Assembly (NCBI GenBank): GCA_011799875.1
Contig: CM022297.1
Span: forward strand, 522,377,362-522,441,361
DNA: 64,000 nucleotides
Direction: 5' to 3'
From: Thinopyrum elongatum
Lineage: Eukaryota > Streptophyta > Magnoliopsida > Poales > Poaceae
The notes under the pieces were generated by a model that worked only from the letters and a program-made list of their open reading frames with translations, made no database searches and had not been told where the DNA came from. The translations under genes and the position numbers were made by a program. Each line of letters starts with the position of its first letter. The stretch's first letter is position 1. Positions 34,978 through 44,832 of the stretch are shown here, in pieces.

Positions 34978-35345
34978 ATGTTATTGGGGAGGGTGTATAT
35001 CGACCCTCCCCCTGATGTCGAAGTTATCGGGGAGGGGCTATATCGACAACGACATACATATAGCCACATACATATAAAAAAATTCTATGAACATCCATAC
35101 ATACATATAGCCACATACATATATATGGCTATGAAAAAAAAAACACATATAAAAAAAAATGGTATCGGGGAGGGGGTATATCGACCCCCCCCCCTCATGT
35201 CGAAGTTATCGGGGAGGGGCTATATCGACAATGACATATACATATAGCCACATACATATAAAAAAAAACTATGAACATCCAATTATACATACTATCGCAC
35301 ATACATATATATGGCTATGAAAAATGTATGAAAAAAAATTCATCA
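34978..35345. repeat. about 180 bp tandem duplication
   Basis: Two copies start near 34985 and 35166, each with GGGGAGGG-TATATCGACCC, ATGTCGAAGTTATCGGGGAG and CATATAGCCACATACATATA. A partial earlier relative is near 34770-34830. No coding potential is seen. Confidence 0.8.
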
Positions 35346-35456
35346 TATAAAAAAAATGCTATGAACAAAACAATTAATACATATATGAACAAAACAATTT
35401 TATGAACATCCATATACATAGCCACCATACATATATATACACATTATATATAAAAA

Positions 35457-35856
35457 ATGCACAGAGCCGGGGCGGCGGCGGCTCACAGCGGGGGCGGGAT
35501 GGGGGAGGCGGAGGGACGGGGGGCGGGAGGCGAGGGGGAGGGGAGGGGACGGGAGAGGAGGGGGCAGGGGGGCGAGGGGGGGCGCGGGTCGGGGAAGACG
35601 ACGGCGACGGCGACGAAGGGGCAACGGGCGAGGCGACGGGGGACGATGGGGACGAGCGGGGCACGGGCAACGACGACGGGGCAACCTGGCGTTGAGCTCG
35701 GCGTTGTCAGGGAGGCGTCGGCGACGGCGAAAGGTGACGAGGATCAGGCGGCGACGGGGCATGGCGCGGCGACGGCGGCGAGGAGCGGCCTGGCGGCGTC
35801 GGGGGAGAATGTGAGCACTTGGGGAAATTTTCCTAAGTGTTGGCTTATATAGCCAC
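35457..35856. other. strongly G-rich region in CACTA-2
   Basis: About 400 bp, very G-rich on the plus strand and giving low-complexity Arg/Pro reading frames on both strands. It abuts a subterminal-like repeat block. It resembles the GC-rich first exon or promoter often found next to CACTA ends, but no start or product can be supported. Confidence 0.4.
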
Positions 35857-36110
35857 ACCTTTGGTCCCGGTTCGTGGCACCAACCGGGACCAAGCCACCC
35901 TTTGGTCCCGGTTCGTGCCCACCAACCGGGACCAAAGGTCTGTTTTGGCTAGGCGAAAGGGCGGGAAGCACAACCCTTTGGTCCCGGTTGGTGGCACGAA
36001 CCGGGACCAAAGGGTGGCATTGGTCCCGGTTTGTGCTACGAACCAGTACCAATGCACCCCTTTAGTCCCGGTTTGTTGTCACCAACCGGGACCAAATGCC
36101 TTGTGCTGCC
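35857..36110. repeat. internal block of subterminal-type repeats
   Basis: Eight or more CCCGGTT/AACCGGG units in inverted pairs, like those at 29428-29610 and 42430-42690, but more than 6 kb from either end. There is no CACTA terminus beside it. It may be the relic of another CACTA end or an internal duplication. Confidence 0.75.
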
Positions 36111-36126
36111 CGCCGCCAAAAGTTTA

Positions 36127-36170
36127 GTCCCACCTCGCTAGTTGAGAGGGGCGCGGAGTGGTTTGTAAAC
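36127..36170 (+). promoter_or_regulatory. possible plant snRNA-type promoter (USE plus TATA-like box)
   Basis: GTCCCACCTCG at 36127-36137 matches the plant upstream sequence element RTCCCACATCG at 10 of 11 positions. After 24 bp comes TTTGTAAAC (36162-36170). In plants that spacing is the RNA polymerase III form of U-snRNA promoters. A T7 run at 36331 could end a transcript of about 140 nt. One-mismatch hits to the element are expected by chance in a window this size, so this is tentative. Confidence 0.3.
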
Positions 36171-36299
36171 CCCACTGCTGCTGCCCTCTCGAGCAACTCT
36201 CAAATGCAGGCTTACGGGCCTAACCTGACTCTCCTCTGCCTGTGGGCCTACTGGGCCTTCTGCGGGCCTGAATCCTGGCCCGTGGTTGGGTTTCTAGTC

Positions 36300-36884
36300 G
36301 TATTCAGGCCGTGGTGGCCCAGTAGGTGGCATTTTTTTCTATTTTTTTTCCAGTTTTTCTGTTTTGTTTTTTGCTTTATTTATTTTCTTTTATTTTTTAA
36401 TTCTTTTTGCTTTTAGGTAATAAATATTATAAACTTTCTGTTAGTGCCATTAGTTTTCCAATTCGAATAGTTTAAATTTGAATTCTTTGAAATTTGTGTG
36501 AATCACTAGTTTGTGATTAACTTTACTATAAAAATAGATTTTTGAGTGATTCTTTTTACTGCTATTTAATATTACTGTGTTTTATCATTATATTCAAAAA
36601 TAGTTTTTGTTATTTTAGTTTCTAACAAAAAAAATATTTATGATAATTCTTTTTGCTATTAAAGTTTCTAACAAAAAAAGTTCTTTTTGAAAATTCTTTT
36701 TGCTTTTAATGTTTTGAACAGAAAATACTTTGCTAATTTTAGTTGCATAAATTTTAGTTGATTCCTTTTGCTATTAGAGTTTCATTAAAGTTTTCTAGTT
36801 CATTCTTTTTTCTATTAGAGTTTCATTAAAGTTTTCTAGTTCATTCTTTTAGTTTATTATTTTTGCTATTAGAGTTTCATAAAA
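36300..36884. other. AT-rich stretch with short repeats
   Basis: T-rich sequence with a phrase of about 45 bp (GCTATTAGAGTTTCATTAAA) repeated near 36770, 36815 and, partly, 36868. No gene is seen. Confidence 0.5.
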
Positions 36885-38101
36885 GTTGAGAGGGTTACAG
36901 CACAAACTGGATGCACTTTGTGTACAAAATGGACAATCTCTTTCGAAGTATCAGGGTTTCGGACGAAAACTCATCTGTTACAAAGGGATTTCATTTTTTT
37001 GAACTTATTTGAACTCCACACTTTTTGTGTGCTCAAAATGAACCATTCAAAGCAACATCATCAATTTTCAACCCTTTCTGAGTTCATCTGTTATTTTTCA
37101 TGCATTTACTGATTTTTTTGAGCTAAATGACCCTGAAATTGAAAAGCACTTCAAATGAACTCTGAAGAGGTTGAAAATTGGCATGATATCATCATTTCAC
37201 CCACATAGCATGTGCTAAAAAGTTGAGAGGGTTACAGCAAAAACTGGATGCACTTCGTGTACAAAATGGACAATCTCTTTCGAAGTATCAGGGTTTCGGA
37301 CGAAAACTCATCTGTTACAAAGGGATTTCATTTTTTTGAACTAATTTGAACTCCAGACTTTTTGTGTGTTCAAAATGAACCATTCAAAGCCACATCATCA
37401 ATTTTCAACCCTTTCTGAGTTCATCTGTTATTTTTCTTGCATTTACTGATTTTTTTTAGCTAAATGACCCTGAAATTGAAAAGCACTTCAAATGAACTCT
37501 GAAGAGGTTGAAAATTGGCATGATATCATCATTTCACCCACATAGCATGTGCTAAAAAGTTGAGAGGGTTACGGCAAAAACTGGATGCACTTCGTGTACA
37601 AAATGGACAATCTCTTTCGAAGTATCAGGGTTTCGGACGAAAACTCATCTGTTACAAAGGGATTTCATTTTTTTGAACTTATTTGAACTCCACACTTTTT
37701 CTATGCTCAAAATGAACCATTCAAAGCAAGATCATCAATTTTCAACCCTTTCTGAGTTCATCTGTTATTTTTCATGCATTTACTAATTTTTTTGAGCTAA
37801 ATGACCCTGAAATTGAAAAGCACTTCAAATGAACTCTGAATAGGTTTAAAATTGGCATGATATCATCATTTCACCCACATAGCATGTGCTAAAAAGTTGA
37901 GAGGGTTACGGCAAAAACTGGATGCACTTCGTGTACAAAATGGACAATCTCTTTCGAAGTATCAGGGTTTCGGACAAAAACTCATCTGTTACAAAGGGAT
38001 TTCATTTTTTTGAACTTATTTGAACTCCAGACTTTTTGTGTGCTCAAAATGAACCATTCAAAGCCACATCACCAATTTTCAACCCTTTCTGACTTCATCT
38101 G
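36885..38101. repeat. 337 bp tandem repeat, 3.6 copies
   Basis: GTTGAGAGGGTTAC starts units at 36885, 37222, 37559 and 37896, so the period is exactly 337 bp. Copies differ at only a few positions by eye. The fourth stops after about 206 bp, directly at the end of the TNP2 coding region. No ORF spans a unit. Confidence 0.95.
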
Positions 38102-38104
38102 TCT

Positions 38105-41100
38105 TCACTTTTTCTTCGCTTGTGTCCTTTGCTTATTGCGCCGTAACCATGGATATTCTTCATCGCTTAACAGGGTGCTTGGGTCAGCCTTGACTTTGAA
38201 GGGAGGAATTTCATGAAACTTTTCATAATCTTCAGACATGTCTGTCTTACCCTCCACTCCCACGATGTCTCTTTTCCCTGAAAGAACTATGTGGCGCTTT
38301 GGCTCATCGTATGATGTATTCGCTTCCTTATCTTTTCTTTTTCTCGGTTTGGTAGACATGTCCTTCACATAGAAAACCTGCGCCACATCATTGGCTAGGA
38401 CGAATGGTTCGTCTGTGTACCCAAGATTTTTCAGATCCACTGTTGTCATTCCGTAATGTGGCTCTACCTGTACCCCGCCTCCTGACAGATTGACCCATTT
38501 GCACTTAAACAAAGGGACCTTAAAATCATGTCCGTAGTCAAGTTCCCATATGTCCAATATGTAACCATAATATGTGTCCTTTCCCCTCTTGGTTGCTGCA
38601 TCAAAGCGGACACCGCTGTTTTGGTTGGTGCTCTTTTGATCTTGAGCGATCGTGTAAAATGTATTCCCATTTATCTCGTATCCTTTGTAAGTCAATACAG
38701 TCGAAGATGGTCCCCTGGACAACGAGTATAGCTCATCAAAAACAGTGTTGTCACCTCTGAGATGTGTTTCCAACCAACTGCCGAAAGTCCTGATGTGTTC
38801 ACATGTAATTCAGTCATCACACTGCTTCGGGTGTTTGGAGCGTAGAATGTTCTTGTGTTCATCGACATACGGGGTCACCAAGGTAGAGTTCTATAGAACT
38901 GTGTAGTGTGCTTGAGACCAAGAATGCCCGTCCCTGCATATTATTGAGTCCCCTCCTAGCGTGCCTTTTCAAGTCAGTCTCCCCTCATACCGTGATTGAG
39001 GGAGACCAATCTTCTTAAGATCAGGAATGAAATCAACACAAAACCCAATGACATCCTCTGTTTGATGGCCCATGGAGATGCTTCCTTCGGGCCTAGCGCG
39101 GTTACGGACATATTTCTTTAGGACTCCCATGAACCTCTCAAAGGGGAACATATTGTGTAGAAATACGGGGCCCAGAACGACAATCTCGTCGACTAGATGA
39201 ACTAGGACGTGCGCCATGATATTGAAGAAGGATGGTGGGAACACCAGCTCGAAACTGACAAGACATTGCGCCACATCACTCCTTAGCCTTGGTATGATTT
39301 CTGGATCGATCACCTTCTGAGAGATTGCATTGAGGAATGCACATAGCTTCACAATGGCTAATCGAACGTTTTTCGGTAGAAGCCCCCTCAATGCAACCGG
39401 AAGCAGTTGCGTCATAATCACGTGGCAGTCATGAGACTTTAGGTTCTGGAACTTTTTCTCTGCCATATTTATTATTCCCTTTATATTCGACGAGAAGCCA
39501 GACGGGACCTTCATACTGAGCAGGCATTCAAAGAAGATTTCCTTCTCTTCTTTGGTAAGAGCGTAGCTGGCAGGACCTTCATACTGCTTTGGAGGCATGC
39601 CGTCTTTTTCGTGCCAACGTTGCAGGTCCTCCCGTGCCTCCGGTGTATCTTTTGTCTTTCCATACACGCCCAAGAAGCCTAGCAGGTTCACGCAAAGGTT
39701 CTTTGTCACGTGCATCACGTCGATTGAAGAGCGGACCTCTAGGTCTTTCCAGTATGGTAGGTCCCAAAATATAGATTTCTTCTTCCACATGGGAGCGCGT
39801 CCCTCAGTGTCATTCGGAACAGATAGTCCGCCGGGACCCTTTCCAAAGATTACGTGTAAATCATTGACCATAGCAAGTACGTGATCACTGGTACGCATGG
39901 CAGGCTTCTTCCAGTGATCTACCTCGCCTTTGAAATGCTTGCCTTTCTTTCGACATTGATGGTTGGTCGGAAGAAATCGGCGATGCCCCAGGTACACATT
40001 CTTCCTGCATTTGTTCAGGTATATACTTTCGGTGTCAGCTAAATAGTGTGTGCATGCGTGGTATCCCTTGTTTGTCTGTCCTGAAAGGTTACTGAGAGCA
40101 GGCCAATCATTGATGGTTACAAACAGCAATGCATGCAGGTCAAATTCCTCCTGTCTGTGCTCATCCCACACGCGTACACCGTTTCCATTCCACAGATGTA
40201 AAAGTTCTTCAACTAATGGCCTTAGGTACACATCAATGTCGTTGCTGGGTTGCTTAGGGCCTTGGATGAGTACTGGCATCATAATGAACTTCCACTTCAT
40301 GCACAACCAAGGAGGAAGGTTATAGATACATAGAGTCACGGGCCAGGTGCTGTGATTGCTGCTCTGCTCCCCGAAAGGATTAATGCCATCCGCGCTTAAA
40401 CCAAACCATACGTTCCTTGGGTCACCTGCAAACTCAGCCCAGTACTTTCTCTCGATTTTTCTCCACTGCGACCCGTCAGCGGGTGCTCTCAACTTCCCGT
40501 CTTTCTTGCGGTCCTCTCTGTGCCATCGCATCAACTTGGCATGCTCTTTGTTTCTGAACAGACATTTCAACCGTGGTATTATAGGAGCATACCACATCAC
40601 CTTGGCAGGAACCCTCTTCCTGGGGGGCTCGCCGTCAACATCACCAGGGTCATCTCGTCTGATCTTATACCGCAATGCACCGCATACCGGGCATGCGTTC
40701 AAATCCTCGTACGCACCGCGGTACAGGATACAGTCATTAGGGCATGCATGTATCTTCTGCGCCTCCAATCCTAGAGGGCATACGACCTTCTTTGTTGCGT
40801 ACGTACTGTCGGGCAATTCGTTATCCTTTGGAAGCTTCTTCTTCAATATTTTCAGTAGCTTCTCAAATCCTTTGTCAGGCACAGCATTCTCTGCCTTCCA
40901 CTGCAGCAATTCCAGTACGGTACCAAGCTTTGTGTTGCCATCTTCGCAATTGGGGTACAACCCTTTTTGGTGATCCTCTAACATGCGATCGAATTTCAGC
41001 TTCTCCCTTTCACTTTCGCACTGTCTCCTTGCATCAACAATGACCCGGCGGAGATCATCATCAGGCACATCGTCTGGTTCCTCTTGATCTGATCTTCAGC

Positions 41101-41412
41101 TTCCCCCGTTGCAGCATCACCGTATTCAGGGGGCACATAGTTGTCATCGTCCTCTTCTTCTTCGCTGTCTTCCATCATAACCCCTATTTCTCCGTGCCTG
41201 GTCCAAACATTATAGTGTGGCATGAAACTCTTCTCAAGTAGGTGGGTGTGAAGGATTTTCCGGTCAGAGTAAGACTTCGTATTCCCACATATAGGGCATG
41301 GACAACACATAAAACCATTCTGCTTGTTTGCCTCAGCCACTTCGAGAAAATTATGCACTCCCTTAATGTACTCGGAGGTGCGTCTGTCACCGTACATCCA
41401 TTGCTGGTTCAT
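38105..41412 (-). pseudogene. CACTA TNP2-type transposase, interrupted
   Basis: Starts at 41412 with a transposase-associated domain (WMYGDRRTSEYIKGVHNF, CCPCPICGN) and an acidic linker. A duplicated AGATC (41086-41095) shifts the frame; the rest is open from 41068. The TNP2 core has CPNDCILYRG, ACPVCG and DGINPFGEQSSNHSTWPV, then IDVMHVTKNLCVNLLG, and a DUF4218-like part (SHDCHVIMTQLLPVALRG). After a stop at 38969 the same frame continues through two more stops to a DUF4216-like C-terminus (FKCKWVNL, DEPFVLANDVAQVFYV) ending at 38105. The protein would cut and join the element's ends in the nucleus. One frameshift and three stops make this copy defective, although over 690 codons of core are open. 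Confidence 0.9.
41086..41095. repeat. 5 bp tandem duplication breaking TNP2
   Basis: Minus-strand AGATCAGATC. Removing one AGATC would bring the N-terminal piece (41412-40996) into frame with the core ORF that starts at 41068. Confidence 0.8.
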
Positions 41413-41585
41413 CTGCGTGCATTATATATAATTAAGTGTGTAAAAAGACCTTTACAAAACATCATGAATAGATAAGTGACCAAATTAATAGAAGTTCATC
41501 ATCACATTAAAACCAAAGTACATACATAGTTCTCATTGAACAACATATAGCTCTCCAGAGCATCTAATTAAACCATACATTGAAA

Positions 41586-42032
41586 CTATGTAAAACATTT
41601 CAATGCAACAACAAATGCGATCATAATCGCAACCAAGGTAACAATTGATCCAACGGCATAATGATACCAAGCCTTGGTATGAATGACATATTTTCTATAC
41701 TTTCTAATCTTGAAGCGCATTGCATCCATCTTGATCTTGTGATCATCGACGACATCCGCAACATGCAACTCCAATATCATCTTCTCCTCCTCAATTTTTT
41801 TCAATTTTTCCTTCAAGTAATTGTTTTCTTCTTCAACTAAATTTAACCTCTCGACAATAGGGTCGGTTGGAATTTCCAGTTCACATACCTCCTAGATAAA
41901 AAAAATCTATGTCACGTTGGTCGGCATAATTGTCATAAACAATAAATGAACCAAATAGTTATAAAATATAATATATACCACATCCGAATCATAGACAGGA
42001 TGAGGGCCGACGGGGGCGAATACCAAAACCAT
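41586..42032 (-). CDS. small coiled-coil protein with C-terminal membrane segment
   Basis: Two exons by eye: 42032-41979 (18 codons, donor GTATAT) and 41891-41586 (acceptor ATCTAG), together 119 aa with no stop. A short N-terminus is followed by a long charged heptad-like helix (ERLNLVEEENNYLKEKLKKI) and then by YHYAVGSIVTLVAIMIAFVV, a clear hydrophobic membrane-spanning stretch with six residues after it. It lies directly upstream of TNP2 on the same strand, about 170 bp away, inside CACTA-2. I do not recognise the family. It could be an accessory protein or an N-terminal alternative exon of the TNP2 unit. The exon structure is inferred. Confidence 0.55.
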
Positions 42033-42425
42033 CGCACTATATAATAACAAACAATAATAAAAGTAAGAAAATTAGACAAGCATCTATCTAAATCATACAA
42101 GTAAGAATTTTTTTCTTTTAGAAAGAAGATAAGAACAAGAGGCTCACCACGGTTATGCCGGCGACGAGATCGGCGCGGGCGATCGACGGCGGTGAAGACG
42201 GGGATGGGACGTGACGGACCGCTAAACCTAGACAAATCTTGAGGAAAATGGAGCTTGAAGGTCGAGTTTGGAGAGGAGAAAGCTTAAGTAGTGTTGCTCG
42301 GGCATTTCATCGAACACCTCATGTGCATAGGAGGTGAGCTAGAGCACCACAAACCCCTCCCCTCGCCGGCCAGAAAAAAACAGAGCAGTGGAGTGCTCTG
42401 CTCGCGGGCGAGGGGTATATATAGG
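42033..42425. other. CACTA-2 right internal spacer
   Basis: Includes a GC-rich stretch (42150-42240) with a possible donor ACCGTG|GTGAGC on the minus strand, which may be a 5' non-coding exon for the genes to its left. No independent gene is seen. Confidence 0.4.
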
Positions 42426-42719
42426 CACAACATTGGTCCCGGTTCGTGGCTGGAACCGGGACAAAAGGCCCTTTGGTCCCGGTTCCAGCCACGAACCGGG
42501 ACCAATGGATGTGGGCCAGGAGCGAGGCCCATTGGTCCCGGTTCGTGTCTGGAACCGGGACCAAAGGGTCCAGACGAACCGGGACCAATGCCCCACGAGC
42601 CCCGATCGGCCCCCTGGGCGCACGAACCGGGACGTATGCCCCCATGTTTCCCGGTTCCTGACTGAACCGGGACTAATGGGCTGGGCTGGCCTGGACCAAA
42701 GCCCTGTTTTCTACTAGTG
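42426..42719. repeat. CACTA-2 right subterminal repeats and TIR
   Basis: At least eight CCCGGTTC/GAACCGGG units in inverted arrangement, ending in TTTTCTACTAGTG (42707-42719), the complement of the left terminus. Confidence 0.9.
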
Positions 42720-43554
42720 TGCATCTTGTAGTTGATTACTATATGGTGGAAGATTATATGTTCAGATCCATTATGCTATTTAGTACCCCTCTGATCTTGA
42801 GCATGATTATCATTTGTGAGTAGTTACTTTTGTTCTTGAGGTCACGGGAGAAATCTTGTTGCAAGTAATCATGTGAACTTGATATGTGTTCGATATTTTG
42901 ATGGTATGTATGTTGTGATTCCCTTAATGGTGTCATGTGAACATCGACTATATGACACTTCACCATATTTGGGCCTAAGGGAATGCATTGTGGAGTAGTT
43001 ATTAGATGATGGGTTGCTAGAGTGACAGAAGCTTAAACCCTAGTTTATGCGCTATTCCGTAAGGGGTTGATTTGGATCCCAAAGTTTAATACTATTGTTA
43101 GATTTTATCTTAATACTTTTCTCGTAGTTGCGGATGCTTGCGAGGGGGTTAATCATAAGTAGGAGGTTTGTTCAAGTAATAACAACACCTAAGCACCGGT
43201 CCACCCACATATCAAATTATCAAAGTAGCGAACGCAAATCAAACCAACATGATGAAAGTGACTAGATGAAATTCCCGTGTATCCTCAAGAACGCTTTGCT
43301 TATCATAAGAGACCGTTTTGTCCTATCCTTTACCTCAAAAGGATTGGGCTACCTTTCTGCACTTTTGTTACCATTACTGTTACTTGCTCGTTACAAATTA
43401 TCTTGCAACCAAACTACTCGTTACTTATAATTTCAGTGCTTGCAGACAATACCTTGCTGAAAACCGCTTGTCATTTCCTTCTGCTCCTCGTTGGGTTCGA
43501 CACTCTTACTTATCGAACGGACTATGATTGATCCCCTATACTTGTGGGTCATCA
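42720..43554 (+). repeat. gypsy 5' LTR, second segment
   Basis: Resumes with the TGC duplication and ATCTTGTAGTTG, matching 51781-52626 of the 3' LTR, and ends GTGGGTCATCA at 43554. Confidence 0.95.
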
Positions 43555-43565
43555 AGGCTCTTTTC

Positions 43566-43583
43566 TGGCGCCGTTGCCGGGGA
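43566..43583 (+). other. gypsy primer-binding site (tRNA-Asp)
   Basis: TGGCGCCGTTGCCGGGGA is complementary to the 3' end of plant tRNA-Asp(GTC). It starts 11 bases after the LTR end. It is a primer site, not a tRNA gene. Confidence 0.9.
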
Positions 43584-43660
43584 GTGAAGCGCTCTTGGTA
43601 AGTGGAAATTGGTAAGGAAAAATTATTACTACGTGCTGAAATTTACTGTCACTTGTTACT

Positions 43661-44832
43661 ATGGAAAACAATCCTTTGAGGGGTTTGTTCGGGGTATCTT
43701 CACCTCGACCAGAACCACAATTAGATATCACTCAACCTACTGCACCTACTGGAAATATTGATTATCAAATTCCTTCAGGTATGATAGAACAACTGCTAGC
43801 TAATCCTTATGCAGGAGATGGACCGAACATCCTGATATGCACTTGATATATGTGGAAGAAATTTGTGGATTATTTAAGCTTGCAGGTTTACCCGAAGATG
43901 AAGCTAAGAAGAAGGTTTTCCCTTTATCTTTGAAGGGAAAAGCATTGGCATGGTATAGGCTATGCGATGATATTGGATCTTGGAATTGGAATCGATTGAA
44001 ATTGGAATTTCACCAAAAAAATTATCCTATGCACCTAGTTCATCGTGATCGGAATTATATATATAATTTTTGGCCTCGTGAAGGAGGAAGTATCGCTCTA
44101 GCTTGGGGGAGGCTTAAGTCAATGTTATATTCATTCCCCAATCACGAGCTCTCAAGAGAAATTATCATTCAGAATTTTTATGCTCGGCTTTCTCATGATG
44201 ATCGATCCATGCTTGATACTTCTTGTACTGGTTCCTTTATGAAGAAGACTGTTGACTTCCGATGATATCTTTTAGAAAGAATTAAACGCAACTCTGAAGA
44301 TTGGGAACTCGACGAAAGTGAAGAGTCAGGCATTAAGCTCAAGTATGATTGTGTTAAATCTTTTATGAGTACCGATGCTTTTCAAAAGTTTAGCACTAAA
44401 TATGGACTTGACTCTGAGATACTAGCCTCCTTTTGTGAATCATTTGCTACTCATGTTCATCTCCCTAAGGAGAAGTGGTTCAAATATCACCCACCTATTA
44501 AAGAAGAAATTAAAGAACCAGTAATAACTAAAGATGAAGCTATTATTTACAATGTTGATCCAGTTGTTCCTACTGCTTATATTGAAAAACCACCTTTCCC
44601 TATTAGGATAAAGGAACATGCTAAAGTTTTAACTGTGGTCAACAAAAGTTATATTAGAACTTCTAAACCTGCTGAACAAATCAAAGTAGAAACTAGTGTT
44701 GCTATGGTTAAAGATCTCTTGGTTGAAAATATAGATGGGCATGTTATTTACTTCTGTGATGAAGCTGCTAGAATTGCCAAACCCGATGAAAAAAATAAAC
44801 ATAGACCTGTTGTTGGCATGCCTGTTGTCTGA
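43661..44832 (+). pseudogene. gypsy gag
   Basis: Starts MENNPLRGLFG at 43661. A single-base loss near 43825 shifts the frame, and capsid sequence continues from 43837 (CGLFKLAGLPEDEAKKKVFP, KGKALAWYRLCDDIGSWNW), typical of Athila-type retrotrans_gag. A TGA at 44263 interrupts it, and the same frame continues (LLERIKRNSEDWE, then MSTDAFQKFSTKYG) to a TGA at 44830, just before the protease. A zinc knuckle is not evident. Confidence 0.85.

Larger units (their letters stand above)
29415..42719 (-). mobile_element. CACTA-2 transposon with transposase genes
   Basis: 13,305 bp with 13 bp terminal inverted repeats (CACTAGTAGAAAA at 29415 and its complement ending at 42719) and a perfect TGC duplication (29412-29414 and 42720-42722). 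Removing it restores the gypsy LTR exactly. Subterminal regions carry many CCCGGTTC/GAACCGGG units. Genes on the minus strand: a coiled-coil membrane protein (42032-41586), a TNP2 transposase (41412-38105) and a TNP1/Ulp1 protein (33826-29990). All but the first are interrupted by stops, so the element is probably immobile without help. Confidence 0.95.

Noticed and set aside
35400..35858. 152-codon Arg/Pro-rich minus-strand ORF
   Set aside because: Composition bias of a G-rich region opens all frames. There is no domain, splice or start evidence.
36885..38101. Regular repeats as a CRISPR array
   Set aside because: The units are 337 bp direct tandem copies without spacers, in plant DNA.
39579..40973. 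Several long plus-strand ORFs over TNP2
   Set aside because: Antisense shadows of the transposase core, which has clear family motifs on the minus strand.
29415..42719. CACTA-2 and CACTA-1 as one element
   Set aside because: Each has its own termini and TSD (TGC versus TAG), and removing CACTA-2 restores a gypsy LTR exactly.
43566..43583. Sequence matching the 3' end of tRNA-Asp
   Set aside because: Only 18 bases match, on the complementary sense, 11 bases after an LTR end. It is the gypsy primer-binding site, not a tRNA gene.
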